DNA of 64,000 nucleotides from Aphelenchoides besseyi (lineage: Eukaryota; Nematoda; Chromadorea; Rhabditida; Aphelenchoididae), in assembly GCA_024699855.1 (NCBI GenBank), contig JAMPIQ010000007.1:1-64000 (forward strand). Direction: 5' to 3'. Shown piece after piece: positions 20,702 to 29,159 of the stretch. The first letter of the stretch is position 1; every line of letters begins with the position of its first letter. The position numbers were made by a program, and so were the translations under genes. Below the pieces are notes generated by a model that searched no databases, was not told where the DNA came from, and saw nothing but the letters and a program-made list of their open reading frames with translations.

Positions 20702-21521
20702 ATGGTGAAAGGCATGTGCCGGGATTGGATGATCTCGATCCGGCGTGCCTGTGGGGCACTGAACTTCGATCGATCGGTCGACCTACCATTACACCTCTCG
20801 CCGTGCCGATCAGGCCGGTCTGGAACGTCGTATTCGTGAGATCTGCGAGATACGTGTTCGCTACGGCTATCGTCGCGTGCATGTATTGTTGGAGCGCGAG
20901 GGTTGGGGGACCAACATCAAGCGAACCTATCGCATTTACAGAGACTTGGGCCTGCAACTGCGTAACAAGACGCCGAAGCGACGGGTCAAAGCCAAGCTGC
21001 GGGAAGATCGGCAAATGGCCGTTGGACCGAACGATGTCTGGGCGATGGACTTCGTTCACGACCAACTCGCGACCGGCAAGAAACTGCGGGTGCTCACGGT
21101 GGTCGACACCTTCTCGCGCTATGTGCCGGTGCTTGATCCACGTCACAGCTATCGAGGTGAAGATGTCGTGCAAACCTTGGAACGGGTATGCCGGAAAGTT
21201 GGCTACCCGAAGACGATCCGTGTCGATCAGGGGACTGAGTTCGTGTCTCGCGATCTTGACCTTTGGGCCTACGCCAAAGGCGTCACCTTGGACTTCTCAC
21301 GCCCGGGCAAGCCGACCGACAATGCGTTCATTGAAGCGTTCAATGGCCGCTTCCGCGCCGAATGTCTGAATCAGCACTGGTTCCTGACCCTTGCGGATGC
21401 CCGCGAAAAGATGGAGGATTGGCGTATAGACTATAATGAGTTTCGGCCGCATGGTGCGATCGGCAATAAGGTACCGATCTCGCTGATGAAATCAGGAGGC
21501 TCAACCAGCCCGCCTCCCTGA
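20702..21521 (+). pseudogene. IS3-family transposase OrfB, copy 1, broken by a 4-bp duplication
   Basis: Integrase-fold (rve) transposase. From the ATG at 20702 the frame is lost near 20768-20775, where ATCG is repeated compared with copy 2. The remaining open frame from ~20780 still carries the DDE core: [15 protein letters not shown] and [18 protein letters not shown] complete, unbroken OrfB of 271 residues is present in copy 2, so copy 1 is probably immobile alone but could be mobilised in trans. Confidence 0.85.
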
Positions 21522-21624
21522 ATGAAGCCGGAAAACTCTAGCCTCAGATGGTCCAGAAACCTGGGGCGGTTCAAAAAAAGCCGAGGCTCTAATCGCAGCC
21601 GGATGAAACTTCAGTGGCAGGTCA

Positions 21625-21769
21625 ATTCCGCACCAAATTTCAGGGCAAAGTCCTCCATGCTCACATAGCCCTCGGACGAGGTGCCCTCAAGATGGCCAAG
21701 ACTGATCCACTCAGAGCCACCACGGTCGCGACGCGAGTTTTTTTAAAGGAGGCTGGCGAGGCGCAGCGT
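21625..21769 (-). pseudogene. unrecognised gene fragment between IS copy 1 and the LacI gene
   Basis: On the minus strand a short open stretch reads RDRGGSEWISLGHLEG and SMEDFALKFGAE before running into the IS end, as if the 3' part of the gene had been lost to the insertion. On the plus strand another open stretch is present (HAHIALGRGALKMAKTDP). I recognise neither. It shows that copy 1 sits in, or at the edge of, a disrupted gene. Confidence 0.3.
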
Positions 21770-22766
21770 TTATGTTGAACTTCTAACGACCAGCCTTCCC
21801 CGGAGAGTTACGGTCTTCAAATCCGAGCTCCCTCTGATCATGCTGAGAATGGCATCAATCATTTCGTCGCGCGGTTGCTCATAGGTGGTGATGCCGTATC
21901 CGAACGAGCCGGATAGCTCGTAATTGTCGAAGCCCACTATCGCGATATCGCCTGGTACCTCAAGGTGAAAGTTTCCCCTGATCTCATCCAAAGCGCCCAT
22001 CGCCAGAATGTCATTTTCGCACATCAGGACATCCACGCGATCTTGCGGCGACGTTTCGCTTAAGTACTTCCTCGCCGAGGTAGCGCCGGCGTCCAGGCTA
22101 TATTTTTCGGCACTCATGTGGACGATGTTTTGCACGCCTCTTTCCTTCCAAAACTCCGTGAAGTAGTGGGCCTCTCTTTAAAGCGGTGGACAAAGCGGCA
22201 GCACCGCTCATGAAGCCCGGGCGTTTGTATCCCTGTTCGTGAAGGTGAGCGACAATCTCCCTGAGAGCGTGTTCCGCGTCGCAAACAACTGCTGGAACGC
22301 CGTCGATCTGACTGTCGCGTGCAAGCACGAACATGGGAGGCATGCCGTGGCCGTGCCGCAGATCCGCCAGTGTCTCGTCTCTGAATGCGGTTCCAAATAG
22401 AATTATGGCGTCGACCTGGCGCTGGTCAGCGTGGAGGAGGGCGTTAACATGGTCAAAATGATTATTGATGTTGATCAGCATCACCACCAGACCCGCGGCT
22501 TGCAGCTTCTCGGTCAGAGCTTCAAGAAATGGAAGTTTTTGGGGATTTGAGAAGTCGTCTACAAAAACGGCAACCTGTCCCGTTGAGCTTGTGGCAAGGC
22601 TTCGTGCAAGCAGGTTTGGCGTGTAGTTCAAAGCTGCAGCAGTCTCAAGAACCTTCCGCTTGCTCTCCTCGGTGATTGAAGCGCCGGGCGTGAAAGCTCT
22701 GATGACGGTCCACTTGGAGACGCCAGCAGCCTCCGCTACCTGTTTTGCCGTTGATCTCTTGCGCAT
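21770..22766 (-). CDS. LacI-family transcriptional regulator of the sugar importer, one apparent frameshift
   Basis: N-terminal LacI HTH (STAKQVAEAAGVSKWTVIRAF) with the hinge NYTPNLLARSLAT, then a periplasmic-binding-like effector domain (GQVAVFVDDFSNP, DAIILFGTAF). A frame change near 22175 leads to the C-terminal part (LMCENDILAMGALDEIRG, IAIVGFDNYE). Start at 22766 from a GTAGGAG site; the in-frame start at 22793 adds residues before the HTH and is less likely. Span ~331 residues. Divergent from the importer it should control, with two operator-like sites between them. Confidence 0.88.
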
Positions 22767-22859
22767 GACTTCTCCTACAAATGGAATATTCATTCCAATC
22801 TGCGATTACAATGAAATGAACGCTTGCTTTTATCGCATTCTGACATAACATGCACCTGC

Positions 22860-22875
22860 TTGCACCCGGTAGCAA
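22860..22875. promoter_or_regulatory. LacI-type operator 1
   Basis: TTGCACCCGGTAGCAA: a 16-bp imperfect palindrome of the form TTGC-N2-CCGG-N2-GCAA with the central CG typical of LacI-family sites. It lies between the divergent lacI-type gene and the importer operon. Confidence 0.7.
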
Positions 22876-22882
22876 AACTAAT

Positions 22883-22898
22883 TTGCACCCGGTAGCAT
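22883..22898. promoter_or_regulatory. LacI-type operator 2
   Basis: TTGCACCCGGTAGCAT repeats 15 of 16 bases of operator 1, 23 bp further on, about two helical turns. The direct repetition of a palindromic site suggests cooperative binding by two dimers. Confidence 0.7.
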
Positions 22899-22943
22899 TC
22901 GAATTTGTCATCCAGAGGAGTGGGTGACATTGAGGAGGAAAAA

Positions 22944-23897
22944 ATGAAATCCATTTGGAAGAATGTCGCTTCTGCGGCGCTTGCTGTGTCACTGGCTGCA
23001 GCGGGCTCGGTGGGCGTCAAAGCCGACGAACAGCCCAGCATCATTGCTGTCACTCATGGGCAAGCGTCTGACCCCTTCTGGTCGATCGTGAAAAACGGCA
23101 TGATGCAGGCCGGCAAGGACATCAATGCCAAGGTTGACTATCGTGCACCGGAAACCTTTGACATGGTCGCAATGGCGCAGCTCATTGAAGCCGCAGTCAA
23201 TCAGAACCCGGCGGGTATTGTAATTTCCAATCCCGATCCGGATGCGCTGGGCCCGGCGATTGCCAAGGCCGTCGCGGCCGGTATCCCCGTTATCTCCATG
23301 AACTCCGGCATTGCCGCAACGGAAAAGCTGGGCATCAGGCTCCATGTTGGCCAAGACGAACTTACCGCAGGCGTGAAGGTCGGCGAAAAACTCAAGTCGC
23401 TCGGCAAGACGCACGTGCTTTGCGTAAACCAGGAGGTCGGAAATGCCGCCCTTGACCAGCGCTGCGCGGGTACCGAGAAGGGTTTCGAAGGTGGAAAGGT
23501 GACGATCCTGCCGACGACCGCCGACCCTGCGGAAATTGAATCGAAGATTCAGGCTGCTTTAACCTCAGATCCTTCCGTCGATGTCGTACTTGGCCTGTCG
23601 GCACCCCTCGTTGGTGAGCGGGCGGTTGCTGTTGTCGAGAAGATGGGCAATGGCGACAAGGTCAAGGTCGCTTCTTTCGATCTTTCGGCGAATTTCCTGA
23701 AGGCTGTTTCGGAAGGCAAGGCATTGTTTGCCGTGGACCAGCAACCCTACCTTCAGGGGTATCTTCCGGTCACATTCCTCGCGCTGAATGCCAAGTATGG
23801 CACTATTCCTGCTGGAAACGTCGCCTCGGGTCCGAGCTTCGTCGAGAAGGATGCGGCAGCCTCGGTGATTGAGAAATCCTCCCAGGGAATCCGCTGA
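22944..23897 (+). CDS. sugar ABC transporter substrate-binding protein
   Basis: 317 residues, intact, with a GAGGAGG ribosome site before the ATG at 22944. Signal peptide of ~27 residues (SAALAVSLAAAGSVGVKA). The mature part is a type I periplasmic binding protein of the ribose/inositol kind (Peripla_BP_4): DPFWSIVKNGMMQAGKD, GIVISNPDPDALGPAI, GIPVISMNSG, VGQDELTAGVKVGEKL and the C-terminal ALFAVDQQPYLQGYLPV. It brings the substrate to the permease/ATPase encoded next. The substrate is probably a sugar or cyclitol judged from the enzymes downstream. Confidence 0.92.
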   Translation: MKSIWKNVASAALAVSLAAAGSVGVKADEQPSIIAVTHGQASDPFWSIVKNGMMQAGKDINAKVDYRAPETFDMVAMAQLIEAAVNQNPAGIVISNPDPDALGPAIAKAVAAGIPVISMNSGIAATEKLGIRLHVGQDELTAGVKVGEKLKSLGKTHVLCVNQEVGNAALDQRCAGTEKGFEGGKVTILPTTADPAEIESKIQAALTSDPSVDVVLGLSAPLVGERAVAVVEKMGNGDKVKVASFDLSANFLKAVSEGKALFAVDQQPYLQGYLPVTFLALNAKYGTIPAGNVASGPSFVEKDAAASVIEKSSQGIR

Positions 23898-24024
23898 GCG
23901 GTACCCATCCAGCAGCTTCCGCACCTCCAGCGGGGGCTGCCCTCATCGCCAGACATCCGATCCGCAGGGCGCGTGAACGGCAGCCGATGGCGCACGTAAA
24001 ACAACTTACATCTGAGGTACGACC

Positions 24025-25148
24025 ATGACGCTGGCAAACGAACAGAACGGGTCTCCGACTCGATCCGACGAGCGCCTGAAAAAGGTTTCGACTTTGACCG
24101 CGCTCGCGCGACGTCCGGAACTCGGCGCCGTCGCAGGATTGGTGCTCGTTACGATATTCTTCATGCTCACCCGCAAACCCATCCATGTTCACACTTGCCG
24201 GTATTGTAAACTTCATGGCGCCAGCAGCCCAGCTCGGAATTCTTGCGGTTGGCGCGGCACTTCTAATGATTGGCGGCGAGTTCGATCTGTCCATCGGCTC
24301 GATGGTCGCATTCGCGGGGCTGGTTTTCGGCACGGCCCTTGTCGTCCTTAATCTCCCGCTCAGTGTCGCGATCCTGATCGCGCTTGCTTTCGCCGTGGTC
24401 ATCGGTGTCACCAATGCCCAGCTCACCATGCGCACCGGGCTTCCATCGTTCATAGTGACGCTTGCGTTTTCTCTTCATTCTTCGCGGCTTAACGCTCGTC
24501 GGCCTGAAGTGGGCGAGCGGCGGTTCAACCCAGCTTCGCGGGATGAGAGAGGCTGTTGCGGACAGTCCCCTTGCGCCGCTCTTTTCAGGCGACGCCTTCC
24601 CGGGTCTCTTCACATGGCTTGGCAATGCAGGCATTATCGAGACCTTCCCGAACGGAACGCCGAAAGTCCCGGGTATCCCCGTAGAAATCCTCTGGTTTGT
24701 GCTCATTGCACTCGTCGCCACATGGGTTCTGCTTCGCACACGATTTGGAAACTGGATCTTTGCATCGGGCGGTGACCCGAAGGCTGCCCGCAAGTCGGGT
24801 GTTCCTGTCGCCCGTGTAAAGACTACTCTATTTATCGTCACCGCGATGTGCGCCACTCTTGTCGCCATTCTAACGGTCCTCGACGCCGGTTCGACTGATG
24901 CCCGACGCGGTTTTCAGAAAGAATTCGAAGCCATCATTGCGGCCGTTATCGGCGGGTGTCTTCTGACTGGCGGATATGGTTCGGCGATCGGTGCGTTCTT
25001 CGGTTCTATCGTCTTTGGCATGGTTTTGATCGGCCTCACCTACACGTCGATCGACCAGGATTGGTACCTCGTCTTCCTCGGCGGGATGCTGCTGACTGCA
25101 GTTATTTTCAACAACATCATTCGTAAACGTGTGACGGGAGAACGCTGA
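24025..25148 (+). CDS. sugar ABC transporter permease (RbsC family), two apparent frameshifts
   Basis: Inner-membrane permease of the ribose/inositol class (BPD_transp_2). A charged N-terminus leads into helices, then [18 protein letters not shown], the diagnostic EFDLSIGS motif of RbsC-type permeases, and later [12 protein letters not shown] with VARVKTTLF (the EAA-like loop) and [20 protein letters not shown]. Frame changes lie near 24175 and 24465 (a run in the TTTTC region). Span ~374 residues. The stop overlaps the ATPase start (ATGA-type overlap at 25148). Confidence 0.88.
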
Positions 25149-25937
25149 TGAGCACGACCCAGACACCACTGGTCGAGGTCAAGAACCTCGTCAAGCACTT
25201 CGGCTCGATTATCGCACTCAACGGCGTTTCGCTGAGTGTCCACGCAGGAGAGGTTCTGTGCCTTCTCGGAGATAACGGAGCCGGCAAATCGACTCTGATC
25301 AATACTCTGTCCGGCGTTCACAGACCGACATCCGGCGATTTCCTGGTCGAGGGGAAACAACATCTCTTTTCCGGGCCAAGAGATGCGCTCGATGCCGGGA
25401 TTGCTACCGTCTACCAGGATCTGGCGATGATCCCGCTGATGTCTGTCACAAGAAACTTCTTCATGGGTCGCGAGCCGTTGAAGGGCTTCGGTCCTTTCAA
25501 ACACATGGACATGGAATTCGCGGATCGCGTGACCAGCGAAGAATGAAGAGAGAATCGGCATCGATGTTCGTGAACCCGGGCAGGCCGTCGGCACGCTCTC
25601 CGGTGGCGAACGTCAATGCGTGGCGATCGCACGCGCCGTGTATTTCGGGGCGAAAGTCCTCATTCTCGATGAACCGACATCTGCACTCGGTGTTGCGCAA
25701 ACCTCGATGGTCCTGAAGTACATCGATCAGGTTCGTCGCAAAGGTCTGGGCGTGATTTTCATTACCCACAACGTCCGACACGCTTTTGCCGTCGGCAACC
25801 GTTTTACAGCTCTGAACAGGGGAAAGACGCTTGGCACATTTGCCAAACATGAAATCAGCCTCGATGGCCTGCAGAACCTGATGGCCGGCGGCAAGGAACT
25901 CCAGTCGATCTCCGTGGAGCTGGGCGGCACCATTTGA
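25148..25937 (+). CDS. sugar ABC transporter ATP-binding protein, single cassette, one apparent frameshift
   Basis: ATPase for the importer. Walker [11 protein letters not shown]-loop VYQDLAMIP, and after a frame change near 25545 the signature LSGGERQ, Walker [13 protein letters not shown] and H-loop FITHN. At ~263 residues it is a single-domain cassette, unlike the double RbsA. Single-cassette relatives occur with inositol/fructose-type importers (FrcA-like). Confidence 0.88.
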
Positions 25938-25960
25938 AGACACTTGGAAACATGAATTTT

Positions 25961-25982
25961 GGCCCGGCGCATTCGCCGGGCC
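25961..25982 (+). terminator. hairpin after the importer ATPase gene
   Basis: GGCCCGGCG and CGCCGGGCC form a perfect 9-bp stem with a CATT loop in the 84-base gap before the isomerase gene. It has no T-tract, so it probably lowers rather than stops transcription into the enzyme genes. Confidence 0.55.
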
Positions 25983-26021
25983 TTGGGACAGTCATATCCA
26001 AAATCCAGGGAACCACCCCAA

Positions 26022-26821
26022 ATGAGCAGTACGAATAACACCCCGTTTCCGTTAGCCGCCTGCGCGGAGATGCTTTGTGGCGGGACAAGCCTATCGAATG
26101 GCGCGCTTCCCGATTGAAGGAGCAGGGATTTGGCGTGGGCCTCTGGAATTGGCCAGAGCACGACATCGCCAAGCTCGAAGCCACAGGTGCGACCTTCACA
26201 ATTATGAACGGTTACCTGACCGGGCGCCTTACGGATGAAGAAGGTGCAGCTGAACTTTTGAGAACCGCGCGCGAAACAGCTCAGATCGGTAAACGTCTTG
26301 GCGTGCAGCGCCTCAACCTTCACGGCACTGGCCTCGGGGATCGTGGACTACCGATTCAGCCTGTCGAGGTCGTCACGGGAGCCATGTGGCTGAAGGCTCA
26401 GGATACGCTACGCCGAATCGTCGACCTCGCGGAAGAAGAAAACGTGGTTTTCACGCTGGAAAAAACCTCAACCTTCCCCTCGATCACCCCGGCGTTCCGT
26501 TCGGGCGCGCCGAAGACACGTTGGCACTCGTATCGAGCATCGACCACCCGCGCCTGCGTTTGAACCTGGACCTCTACCATGCGCAGATCGGTGAGGGGAA
26601 CCTGATCGAACTTTTGCCGCAGGAGCCTGCCGTGGATCGGTGAGATTCAGGTGGCCGATGTACCCGGGCGATTTGAGCCGGGCACCGGCGAAGTGAACTG
26701 GAAGGGGATCGCAAGAGCCCTGCGCGATATGGGCTACTGCGGCCCGATCGGGATGGAAGCATGGGCATCCGGAGATGCCGACGCGGCGCTCGCTGCCTTC
26801 CGTGAAGCCTTCACTCTCTGA
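26022..26821 (+). CDS. TIM-barrel sugar isomerase/epimerase (hydroxypyruvate-isomerase-like), apparent frameshifts
   Basis: AP-endonuclease-2/xylose-isomerase-like TIM barrel of ~266 residues. The N-terminal LAACAEML is followed, after a break near 26075, by KEQGFGVGLWNWPEHD and LNLHGTG, then (breaks near 26470 and 26625) HPRLRLNLDLYHAQIGEGNL, which carries metal-binding-type Asp and His, and GEIQVADVPGRFEPGTGEVNW near the end. This resembles hydroxypyruvate isomerase and inosose isomerase-type enzymes. With the Gfo/Idh enzyme it may form an oxidation-isomerisation route for the imported sugar; the actual reaction cannot be read from the sequence. Confidence 0.78.
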
Positions 26822-26844
26822 TTTCAGAAACAGGACTAAAAATC

Positions 26845-27863
26845 ATGACCAAAGTAAAAAAAGTCAACGTCGGACTTATCGGGGCAGGGCGCATCGGTTC
26901 GTTCCATGGGGAGAGTGTAACAAGAAGGCTCGTAGACGCAGAGCTTGTGGCCGTCGCTGATCCTGCTCCCGGGGCCGCCGCAAAACTTGCAGAGGCGCTG
27001 GGCGCCGCCGCTTCTCATACCGACGTCGCAGAAATGCTTTCTCACCCCGGTCTGGATGCGGTCATCATTGCCACACCCGCACGTTTTCACACCAATATCC
27101 TGGTGCAGGCCGCAGAAGCCGGTAAAGCGATCTTCTGCGAAAAACCGATGGCGCTCACGCTTGAAGATGCGGACCGCGGCATTGCAGCCGCCAAGGCCGC
27201 TGGCGTCCCCCTGCAGGTCGGTTTTAATCGCCGCTGGGACCAGGCATTTTTTGAAAGCCGCGCAGCGATCGATGCTGGAAAAGTCGGCGCGGTTCAACTC
27301 ATCCGGTCATTGACACGCGATCCCGGTCCGTTCGGCGGTGATCCAGAGAGGATTCCTTTGTGGACCATCTTCTACGAAACGTTGATACACGACTTCGACA
27401 CCTTACTTTGGTTAAACCCCGGCGCAAAGCCTGTCGAAGTGTTTGCCATGGCAGATGCATTAGTTCGCTCGGATGCACGCGACAAAGGCTTCCTGGACAC
27501 GGCGGTCGTCAATATCCGCTTTGACAATGGATCTATCGCGGTTGCGGAAGCAAACTTCTCTGCAATGTACGGCTACGATATTCGCGGCGAAGTGTTCGGC
27601 TCCGGCGGAATGGTCACGATGGGGGACGTACGACGTTCGAGCATGACGCTGTTCGACAAGACTGGCGTATCCAACGACACATGGCGGGAGCGATACGGAC
27701 CACTTCGTCCAGGCCTACACGGCGCAACTTGCTTCTTTTGTCGAGGCGGCTCGTAACGGTGCCGTTCAGAATGAACCAACGGGGAGCTGATGCTCGCAAC
27801 GCTCTGGCGATTGCACTTGCTGCGATTGAATCCGTGTCGAAAAAAACAGGCCGGTTCCTGTGA
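26845..27863 (+). CDS. Gfo/Idh/MocA-family NAD(P)-dependent dehydrogenase (inositol 2-dehydrogenase-like), apparent frameshifts
   Basis: Rossmann fold with GLIGAGRIGSFHGES (dinucleotide-binding GxGxxG), the EKPMALTLEDAD motif with its catalytic Lys, GFNRRWD, and an ETLIHDFDTLLWL block carrying the conserved Asp-His-type residues. This is close to the IolG/MocA pattern. Frame changes near 27690 and 27780 precede a C-terminal ARNALAIALAAIESV ending. Span ~340 residues. It follows the isomerase by 23 bases and ends just before a strong terminator, closing the operon. Confidence 0.85.
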
Positions 27864-27875
27864 GTTGAAGGCACA

Positions 27876-27906
27876 GCTGACAGGGGCCGACAGTGCCCCT
27901 GTCAGC
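27876..27906 (+). terminator. stem-loop terminator of the sugar operon
   Basis: GCTGACAGGGGC and GCCCCTGTCAGC form a perfect 12-bp stem with a 7-base loop, 12 bases after the dehydrogenase stop. The following bases (ATATAGTTGTTGG) are AT-rich but lack a long T run. It is a good end for the operon that starts at 22944. Confidence 0.75.
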
Positions 27907-27969
27907 ATATAGTTGTTGGAAAAAAATCAGCCACTCAGAGCCTCATCGGCGGGGCGAAAGACAATCGTC

Positions 27970-28254
27970 ATGGCAACTAAATCAACAGTTCAGAAGCCCA
28001 AAACAGTATTTGATTTGAGAAACATGCTTGCGGTCAAAAGTTTGAGGCTATCCAGTCATCAAGAGCGAGTAGCGCGAACTGCTGTCGCCTGCCCGGAAAG
28101 GGTCGCCTTCGGTACAGCAAATTCCCTTGCTGTTTGTTGTTCCGTCACCCAGTCGACGGTGGTTCGGTTGGCGATCTCTCTTGGGTTCGAGAGTTATCGC
28201 GAATTCAGACGCGTTTTCCGGCAGCATTTTAAATTAAACGCAACCTACAGATAG
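27970..28254 (+). pseudogene. RpiR-family regulator, N-terminal domain only
   Basis: 94 residues. HTH_6 pattern of RpiR proteins: RLSSHQERVARTAVACPERVAF, ANSLAVCCSVTQSTVVRLA and SLGFESYREFRR. The normal protein is ~280 residues with a C-terminal SIS sugar-phosphate-binding domain. Here it stops after the HTH, and I see no SIS domain downstream. It could be a remnant or a short DNA-binding protein; remnant is more likely beside the next fragment. RpiR regulators often control inositol genes, which fits the neighbours. Confidence 0.65.
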
Positions 28255-28389
28255 GGTATCAATTCCTGATTCTCGCCGTACACCTACCGCGAGGGAAAGC
28301 TGCTATTGCCAAGTTTGTTAGCTCGTGTCTCGCCGCTCGGATAGGAGCACACATTCTCGCCAATCAACATCGTTGGCCAAAGTATTGAC

Positions 28390-28767
28390 CTCTTCGCGGC
28401 ATTTTTAACATTGACGGCAGCCAATGCGCGAATTGCTGCATATCAACATGGAACCGAACCTCCTTGCACTGAAGCGTATCACCTTCAGTGAAGCGCGGTC
28501 GTGTTCGAAAATAAAAGACCGATCCCGCCGCAGCCCGATCCGATCATGAACCGGCTCGTCGATGCTGTACAGACGGCGCAAGATGCGGGCATGGTTGCGA
28601 CCGGGGATGTGAGCCTGATCGCCAGCCATCTCATCCACTGTCTCGTCGCAATGCCCACCTCATACGCGATGATGGGCAGCGCCGAATTTGATACAAGACA
28701 GTCTGTCGATCTCCATTTCGACAGGACCTGGAAGTGGCTCTATAGAGGAATATCGGCAGACAGCTAA
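28390..28767 (+). pseudogene. TetR-family regulator, C-terminal remnant
   Basis: No HTH is present. A segment INMEPNLLALKRITFSEA is followed, after a frame change near 28500, by DAVQTAQDAGMVATGD, HLIHCLVAMPTSYAMMG and RTWKWLYRGI, which resembles the ligand-binding C-terminal domain of TetR regulators. The N-terminal half is missing and the preceding bases are the truncated RpiR region, so a deletion junction probably lies around 28255-28390. Confidence 0.55.
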
Positions 28768-29159
28768 CGGCAGGGCGACCATTTTTGGGGAGGGTTCTGT
28801 AGATCGAGCGCGCTGTCGCAAATCTTCCTAAGCCTAGTACGCGCCTCGTCTGGCGCTCCGTGCCTCTTTGTGATGCCACGATCCAGCTGCGAATGACTTG
28901 GATGTTCCGAGCTGGCTCTTTCAGAACTGTCGATAAATGAACGCTATCTCAGTTTGGATATTGGAACGGGTCATTTGGTCCCAGACCCCAATCAGTCGTG
29001 CGGTGAAGCCAAGATCTTGGTTAGCACATACGAATCTCGTACTGAGGGACATTCGTAATACGGGGGTCGCTGGTTCGTGTCCGTTCAAGGCGACTAGAAC
29101 AGTCTAGCCGCCGTATCTTTGGGTTTGCGTTTCGGCCTGGAAACTAACAGTTTTCTCGT
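28768..29159. other. non-coding gap before the nic cluster, with a tRNA-like fragment and a palindrome
   Basis: No gene. The bases 29050-29083 resemble the 3' half of a tRNA-Thr(CGT): an anticodon loop TTCGTAA, a GGGTC variable segment and a GGTTCGTGTCC T-arm, but the arms do not pair well. GGCGACTAG (29089-29097) and CTAGCCGCC (29104-29112) form an imperfect 9-bp hairpin. Both could be scars of an integration junction between the sugar operon and the nic cluster. Confidence 0.35.

Larger units (their letters stand above)
20334..21624 (+). mobile_element. IS3-family insertion sequence, copy 1 (orfA + interrupted orfB)
   Basis: 1291 bp. The outer ends TGATCTG (20334) and CAGGTCA (21624) mark where identity with the copy at 61367-62652 stops, apart from two or one chance bases. 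An inner pair TGAACC (20339) and GGTTCA (21573) with CTGGACC and TAGAGTTTTCCGG on each side forms an imperfect inverted repeat; either pair could be the true terminus. No target duplication is seen (cag left, att right). It differs from copy 2 by a 4-bp ATCG duplication in orfB, an A7 versus A6 run and at least one base change. Confidence 0.92.

Noticed and set aside
20334..21624. Target-site duplications at either IS copy
   Set aside because: I compared 3-5 bases on both sides for each copy, for both possible termini, and also in the swapped arrangement expected after inversion. None matches.
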